DNA of 64,000 nt, from contig CAZWDL010000005.1 in NCBI GenBank assembly GCA_964632995.1, forward strand, positions 1 to 64,000, read 5' to 3'. Positions 60,003 to 64,000 of this stretch are shown here, piece after piece. Below the pieces are notes generated by a model. The model had not been told where the DNA came from. It ran no database searches and saw only the letters and a program-made list of their open reading frames with translations. This DNA comes from CAZWDL01 sp964632995. GTDB lineage: Bacteria > Bacteroidota > Bacteroidia > Chitinophagales > Saprospiraceae. Made by a program: the position numbers and the translations under genes. Numbering within the stretch: the first letter of the stretch is position 1; the number at the start of each line of letters is the position of its first letter.

Positions 60003-61102
60003 ATGGAAACCAACTTCTACACCCTCGACTGGGTCGTCCTTGGTCTGTACTTTCTGCTGCTCTTCGGCGTGGCGATCTGGGTGATCCTCCAGCGCCAGAA
60101 AGACTCCGCGGATTACTTCCTGGCCGGCCGCAACGTCGGCTGGTTTGTCATCGGCACCTCAATCTTCGCCAGCAATATCGGATCGGAGCACCTGGTCGGA
60201 TTGGCGGGTGCGGGCGCAGATACGGGCGTGGTGCTGGGGCATTACGAAATCCATGCCTACCTCATTCTGTTGCTGGGCTGGGTATTCGTGCCCTATTACA
60301 TCCGCAGCGGTGTATTTACCATGCCCGAGTTTCTGGAGCGACGCTTCAACTCCGCGGCACGGTGGTACCTGTCGATCATCTCACTGGTTGGTTATGTGCT
60401 GACCAAAGTATCTGTGACGGTCTACGCCGGTGGGGTTGTCTTTGAAACCCTGCTAGGCATCGATTTCTGGTCGGGCGCTCTGGTAACGGTAATTCTGACC
60501 GGCATTTATTCAACTCCTGTTCTACCTTGTTTACTAAAGATATCTACGAAAAGCTGCGCCCCGAAAGTTCAGAGCGCCGGCTGGTTAACGTTGGCCGCAT
60601 CGCCACCGGGTTTGTTGTTATTCTGGGCGTTCTCTGGATTCCCCTGATGGAAAATATTTCCGGTCAGCTTTACGAATATTTGCAGAGTGTACAGTCTTAT
60701 ATCGCGCCGCCCATTGCTGCTACTTTCCTGCTCGGCGTCTTCTACCGGCGCATCAACGCCAAGGCGGCAGTTACGACCCTGATCGGCGGCTTTCTGCTAG
60801 GCATGCTGCGACTGGTGCTGGAGCTGAACAAGGACAGCCTCAGCGGCTTCTGGTACGCCTACGCGGATATGAACTTCCTGTATTTTTGTATTGCGCTTTT
60901 CCTGGTTTGCGTAGTGTTGCTGATAGTCGTCAGCCTGTCGACCGATCCCCCGCCGAAGGAAAAAGTGGAGGGGCTGACCTTCGGCTCCGCTGTGACGGAG
61001 GAGGAAGCGGCCATCCCTTTCGCTTTCAATAAGTGGGATGTGATTCATACGGTTATCGTATTGCTCGGCGTGCTGGGCGTATTTTTGTATTTTACAGGGT
61101 AG
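60003..61102 (+). pseudogene. Sodium/solute symporter (SSS family) with its middle missing
   Basis: The N-terminal part (60003 to about 60511, METNFYTLDWVVLGLYFLLL, DYFLAGRNVGWFVIGTSIFA, NIGSEHLVGLAGAGADTGVV, ending GALVTVILTGIY) and the C-terminal part (about 60512-61102, FNSCSTLFTKDIYEKLRP through GVLGVFLYFTG) belong to the same SSS/SGLT-type sugar symporter but lie in different frames. About 180 residues of central membrane segments that normally stand between LTGIY and the SSVFNSCSTLF motif are absent. Two shorter open frames remain (to 60647 and from 60527). The position after xylBA indicates a xylose or xylobiose symporter. Either the gene is inactive in this organism or the assembly has lost about 0.5-0.6 kb here. 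Confidence 0.85.
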
Positions 61103-61123
61103 TAGCACAGACTTCAGCCTGTC

Positions 61124-61201
61124 CTGTGGCAGTAGATTCACGGGGTGACTGCTTCAATTCACAGGGTGACTCGAAGTCACCCCGTGAATCTGCTGCCACA
61201 G
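61124..61201. repeat. 27-bp imperfect palindrome ahead of the CHAT gene
   Basis: The left arm (61124-61150) pairs with the right arm (61175-61201) at 26 of 27 positions. The loop contains a second GGGTGACTCGA that can pair with the GTCACCCCGTGAAT arm instead. GTCACCCCGT is shared with the ileS-leader repeats. On RNA it could be a terminator for the xylose operon or a structured leader for the CHAT gene, whose ATG is 28 bases downstream. Confidence 0.7.
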
Positions 61202-61228
61202 TCTTTTAACATCTCAAGTTCCAACCAA

Positions 61229-62968
61229 ATGGATATTGCATTCTTCGCTTTTTCCAATAACCAACAAGAGCCCCTGGCTACGCTGCAGCGGGAGGCCGAC
61301 GAGCTGCACCGCTATATTTCCGAGCGGGCCTTCCGGCAGCATTTTATGATGCTCTGGGATCCTATCGCCACCCGGGAAAAGCTCAGCTACTATCTGTCGC
61401 GGCACCGGGAGCGCATCGTGCTGTTTCACTATAGCGGCCATGCGGGTCGTGACCGGCTGGTTACGCAGGGCGAGGAGTCGCAAGCGGAGGGCATGGCCAG
61501 GTTGTTAGGGCAATGTCCGAATTTGAAACTGGTCGTTCTCAACGGCTGTTCCACGCGGGCGCAGGTGCAGGCCTTGCTGGACGAAGGCGTGCCGGCGGTG
61601 GTGGCGACCAGCGCGCCCGTCCAGGATAATAAGGCGACTGATTTTTCCATCGCTTTTTACCAGGCGCTGGCGAATAACGAGGAGCCGCTAAAGCAGGCCT
61701 TTGATTTGGCGGAAGCCGACTTAAAAACACAGACAAATGCTCAGGGCATTACCGTTCACCGGGGCTTTGAATTGCCTGCTAATAATGAAGATCAACCGCT
61801 CTGGGGCCTGTTCACGCGGGAGGATCAGCCGGAGGTGTTGCAGTGGAAGTTACCCGTTACCATCCGGATGGCCGTCCCTGCTGATTTTACACCTAACGAG
61901 CAGATCATCGAGTCCCTTATGCGGGGACTGAAACCCTACAGCCGCCGGGTTCGATCACTGGTCCGTGATGAGGAGGAAGGCGAGGAAGTGGATCTGTCGG
62001 ACAAGCGCATGGCGATCCTCAACAGCCTGCCGGCGCCTATCGCCGAGCAGCTGCGTCGCCTGATGGTGCCGCTGGCCGAGCAGCATAAGGGCTACAATCG
62101 CGTTGGACAGCCCCGTGTGGAGCAACTCGTCGAAACGGCAACCACCACCATAGAACTGCTGATCTTCACACTGCTGGCTCAGCTGTGGGAGGCTATGGAA
62201 AAGCAGATGAATATCCAGATAGGAGAGGGAGTGAGCAGTCAGCTGCGATTGTTTTTGAAAACGCCTCCCGACGGAACGGTACACTACGACTCGATTTCCC
62301 TGCTGGAAGGAATATACCAGTTGCTGGCGCCGCACCTCAGCGATTTCCATTTCGAAGAATTGGGTGAGCTGCGAGCCAAGCTGGCCGGCGACAGCGACTT
62401 CCAGGACGCCTGTTACTATCTGCTGGCCCTGCGCCGCCGCTTACGGGCGGGCCCGGTACCCGATGCCGAAGTGGGCTATGCCTGTGAGCGGGCGGAGCAA
62501 AGCCTGGTCCTGTTACTGGAAAGTTTGGGCTTCCTGGCGCGCTACACCCTGGCAGCCGTCCGGAATATCTCCGTGCTCAAATTCAAGCATTTACAGCCGG
62601 CTACCTACCGGCATTCGGTCGTGCGGCTGATTAAAGTGCTGGGTGGTATGGATCAACAGCTGGAAGAGCGGGAGGAATGCCTGGACAGCTTATCCGTCTT
62701 ATTGCTCAATGAAGGAGAGGACAAACCGGCTTACCTGAACCTCACCCCTTTTGTCATCGATAAAAATGCCTTCGAGGGGCTGACCGAAACCTCCCAGATA
62801 TTCTTCTTCTCCCATCTGGAGCTTAACCCGCTCCGGATACACTATCATAATGTCTATCAGCGAGACGCTCCACTCATCGTTCGCGAAGGAGCACCCTTTG
62901 AATTATTGACCAGGGCCTTTGAAGCCTTCGCGCAAAGATTATTTCAGCAACCCTTGACTTCCTTATGA
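61229..62968 (+). CDS. CHAT-domain (caspase-like) protease with helical C-terminal region
   Basis: 579 residues from the ATG at 61229 (MDIAFFAFSNNQQEPLATLQ); a GTG at 61145 lies within the palindrome and is rejected. The N-terminal roughly 200 residues are a CHAT protease domain: the catalytic His71 in LFHYSGHAG and Cys107 in VVLNGCST, in the usual order and spacing, then VPAVVATSAPVQDNKATDFS and FYQALANNEEPLKQAFDLAE. The rest (about 210-579) is mostly helical with a central EEGEEVDLSD acidic spot and is not recognised; it may be a docking or regulatory region. The stop codon overlaps the start of the next gene (ATGA), so the two are translationally coupled. Confidence 0.9.
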   Translation: MDIAFFAFSNNQQEPLATLQREADELHRYISERAFRQHFMMLWDPIATREKLSYYLSRHRERIVLFHYSGHAGRDRLVTQGEESQAEGMARLLGQCPNLKLVVLNGCSTRAQVQALLDEGVPAVVATSAPVQDNKATDFSIAFYQALANNEEPLKQAFDLAEADLKTQTNAQGITVHRGFELPANNEDQPLWGLFTREDQPEVLQWKLPVTIRMAVPADFTPNEQIIESLMRGLKPYSRRVRSLVRDEEEGEEVDLSDKRMAILNSLPAPIAEQLRRLMVPLAEQHKGYNRVGQPRVEQLVETATTTIELLIFTLLAQLWEAMEKQMNIQIGEGVSSQLRLFLKTPPDGTVHYDSISLLEGIYQLLAPHLSDFHFEELGELRAKLAGDSDFQDACYYLLALRRRLRAGPVPDAEVGYACERAEQSLVLLLESLGFLARYTLAAVRNISVLKFKHLQPATYRHSVVRLIKVLGGMDQQLEEREECLDSLSVLLLNEGEDKPAYLNLTPFVIDKNAFEGLTETSQIFFFSHLELNPLRIHYHNVYQRDAPLIVREGAPFELLTRAFEAFAQRLFQQPLTSL

Positions 62969-64000
62969 ACAGTCCCTTCAAATTTCTGCAAGCCTACGGA
63001 CCTCGCGACCAGGCCATCTTTTTCGCCCGCGATGCCGAACTGGATCGAATGATGGAACTGCTGGCCAAAGGACGCCTGCTGCTGGTGTACGGCTCTTCCG
63101 GAACCGGCAAGACCAGCCTGGTGCAGTGCGGCCTGGCGACCCGTTTTCATCCGGCCGACTGGCTGCCGGTGATGATTCGCCGCCGGGAAAATTTTCCGGC
63201 TTCGCTGCGTGAAACCCTGGCCGGCCTGCAGGAAGGAAAACCGCGGGAGTCCCTGACGGAAGCTGTGCAGCAGGTGTATAAAACCCATCTCCGGCCGCTC
63301 TACCTGATATTCGATCAATTCGAAGAGTTATTTATCATAGGAGAAAAGGAAGAGCAAGCGCGGCTTTTCGAAGATATTACCGCCATTCTACAATCCGATC
63401 TCCGTTGTTCCATTCTGCTGGTCATGCGGGAGGAATACCTGGCTCAGCTGTATCCTTTTGAACGGCAGATTCCGCACCTGCTGGACCGCCGCCTGCGGGT
63501 GGAGCCGATGAGCCCCGCCGGAGTGGAAGAAGTGATTTTGAAATCCTTTGATTATTTCAATATTACGCTGGAGCATCCGGAGGATAATGTGCAGCGCATT
63601 ATTGACAATATAAGTGATGAGAAAAAACGGATTCAGTTGCCCTATCTGCAGGTGTATCTGGATCGCTTATACCGGGAGGACTTTCAACGGACCTACCCGG
63701 AGCAGCCGCCGGAAGGAGAATATCCGCCCCTGACGATAACGACGGAGGAACTACGGGAACTGGGCACCCTGGAAGAGGTCCTGGGACGTTTCCTCCGGGA
63801 GCAGGAACAGGAAATCCTGGCCGGATTACTGCCGGACTTCCCCGCCCTGCCCCTGGACGCGCTGCGGCGCTTGCTCGATCTTTTCGTCACCCCCGAGGGC
63901 ACCAAGCGTCCGCTGGTCAAGTGGTGGGGGGCGGAAACTCCGGCGGTAGGAGAAAGGTGGGCCGAAGAGGTAAAAGGCATCCTGGCCGCGCTGGGAGAAT
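62965..64000 (+). CDS. nSTAND-type P-loop NTPase (runs off the right edge)
   Basis: The first 345 residues are visible, starting at an ATG that overlaps the CHAT stop by 4 bp. The N-terminus is typical of the novel STAND 1 family: MNSPFKFLQAYGPRDQAIFF, then Walker A YGSSGTGKTS (residues 42-51), with the Walker B-like LYLIFDQFEELF (about 112-123) in the Q-F-E-E form usual for these proteins. Further on come sensor/arginine regions (LLVMREEYLAQLYPFERQIP, LLDRRLRVEPMSPAGVEEVI). Such STANDs act as signal-triggered ATP switches. The C-terminal part, which should hold repeats for recognition, lies outside the window. Coupling to a CHAT protease points to a protease-activating sensor pair. Confidence 0.9.
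   Translation, partial: MNSPFKFLQAYGPRDQAIFFARDAELDRMMELLAKGRLLLVYGSSGTGKTSLVQCGLATRFHPADWLPVMIRRRENFPASLRETLAGLQEGKPRESLTEAVQQVYKTHLRPLYLIFDQFEELFIIGEKEEQARLFEDITAILQSDLRCSILLVMREEYLAQLYPFERQIPHLLDRRLRVEPMSPAGVEEVILKSFDYFNITLEHPEDNVQRIIDNISDEKKRIQLPYLQVYLDRLYREDFQRTYPEQPPEGEYPPLTITTEELRELGTLEEVLGRFLREQEQEILAGLLPDFPALPLDALRRLLDLFVTPEGTKRPLVKWWGAETPAVGERWAEEVKGILAALGE

Noticed and set aside
1..64000. tRNA, rRNA, riboswitch or intact transposase genes
   Set aside because: I looked for T-loop-like and other hallmark sequences in the intergenic regions, and for DDE-type open frames, and saw none that I could support by eye.

Overview
The window looks like one scaffold of a draft or metagenome-assembled genome from a Bacteroidota bacterium, most likely a Saprospiria/Lewinella-like marine gliding organism. 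The evidence is a PorP/SprF protein, an OmpA/TPR/PD40 protein and a giant protein with the gliding-motility C-terminal domain in one operon; a RemB/Wzi-like barrel; the long (about 1,090 residue) type of isoleucyl-tRNA synthetase; several matches to the Bacteroidota promoter (TTG, about 20 bases, TAnnTTTG); and weak or absent Shine-Dalgarno sites. A run of 100 N at 22078-22177 is a scaffold gap inside a repetitive gene.

Layout. 1-1760: C-terminal part of a molybdopterin oxidoreductase. 2.2-19.2 kb: mostly membrane transport and ion homeostasis (two SulP anion transporters, CorA, a DUF819 protein, an APC permease fused to universal-stress domains, a CPA1 antiporter with a TrkA-N domain), plus a TPR lipoprotein, a CBS protein, release factor 3 and a TetR regulator followed by a DUF1232-like protein. 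19.2-32.5 kb (minus strand): a small secreted protein and the three-gene surface/type IX secretion operon ending in an adhesin of about 2,900 residues. 33.3-44.5 kb: envelope and metabolic genes (beta-helix protein, NlpC/P60 lipoprotein, threonine dehydratase, methyltransferase, Tat-exported oxidoreductase, an overlapping pair of uncharacterised exported proteins, the RemB-like barrel). 44.9-46.8 kb: an ABC exporter with a His-rich permease loop. 46.8-51.5 kb: a leader-peptide/terminator arrangement, ileS bracketed by GACGGG palindromes, and two decayed genes (nucleotidyltransferase and DUF4143 ATPase remnants). 51.5-56.9 kb: tag, an OmpA lipoprotein, a MarR regulator with the tyrosine catabolic pair hmgA-hppD, and a MazF-type toxin-antitoxin pair. 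57.1-61.1 kb: xylose operon xylB-xylA followed by a sodium/solute symporter that lacks its middle. 61.2-64.0 kb: a CHAT-protease gene overlapping by 4 bp an nSTAND NTPase that runs off the window.

The strongest candidate for an unusual system is the CHAT-STAND pair at the right edge. It is preceded by a 27-bp imperfect palindrome related to the elements around ileS. Second-tier items are the giant repeat adhesin with a collapsed repeat at the N gap, the Ile-rich leader peptide with a terminator, and several dispersed intergenic palindromes. No rRNA, tRNA, CRISPR array or intact insertion sequence was seen.
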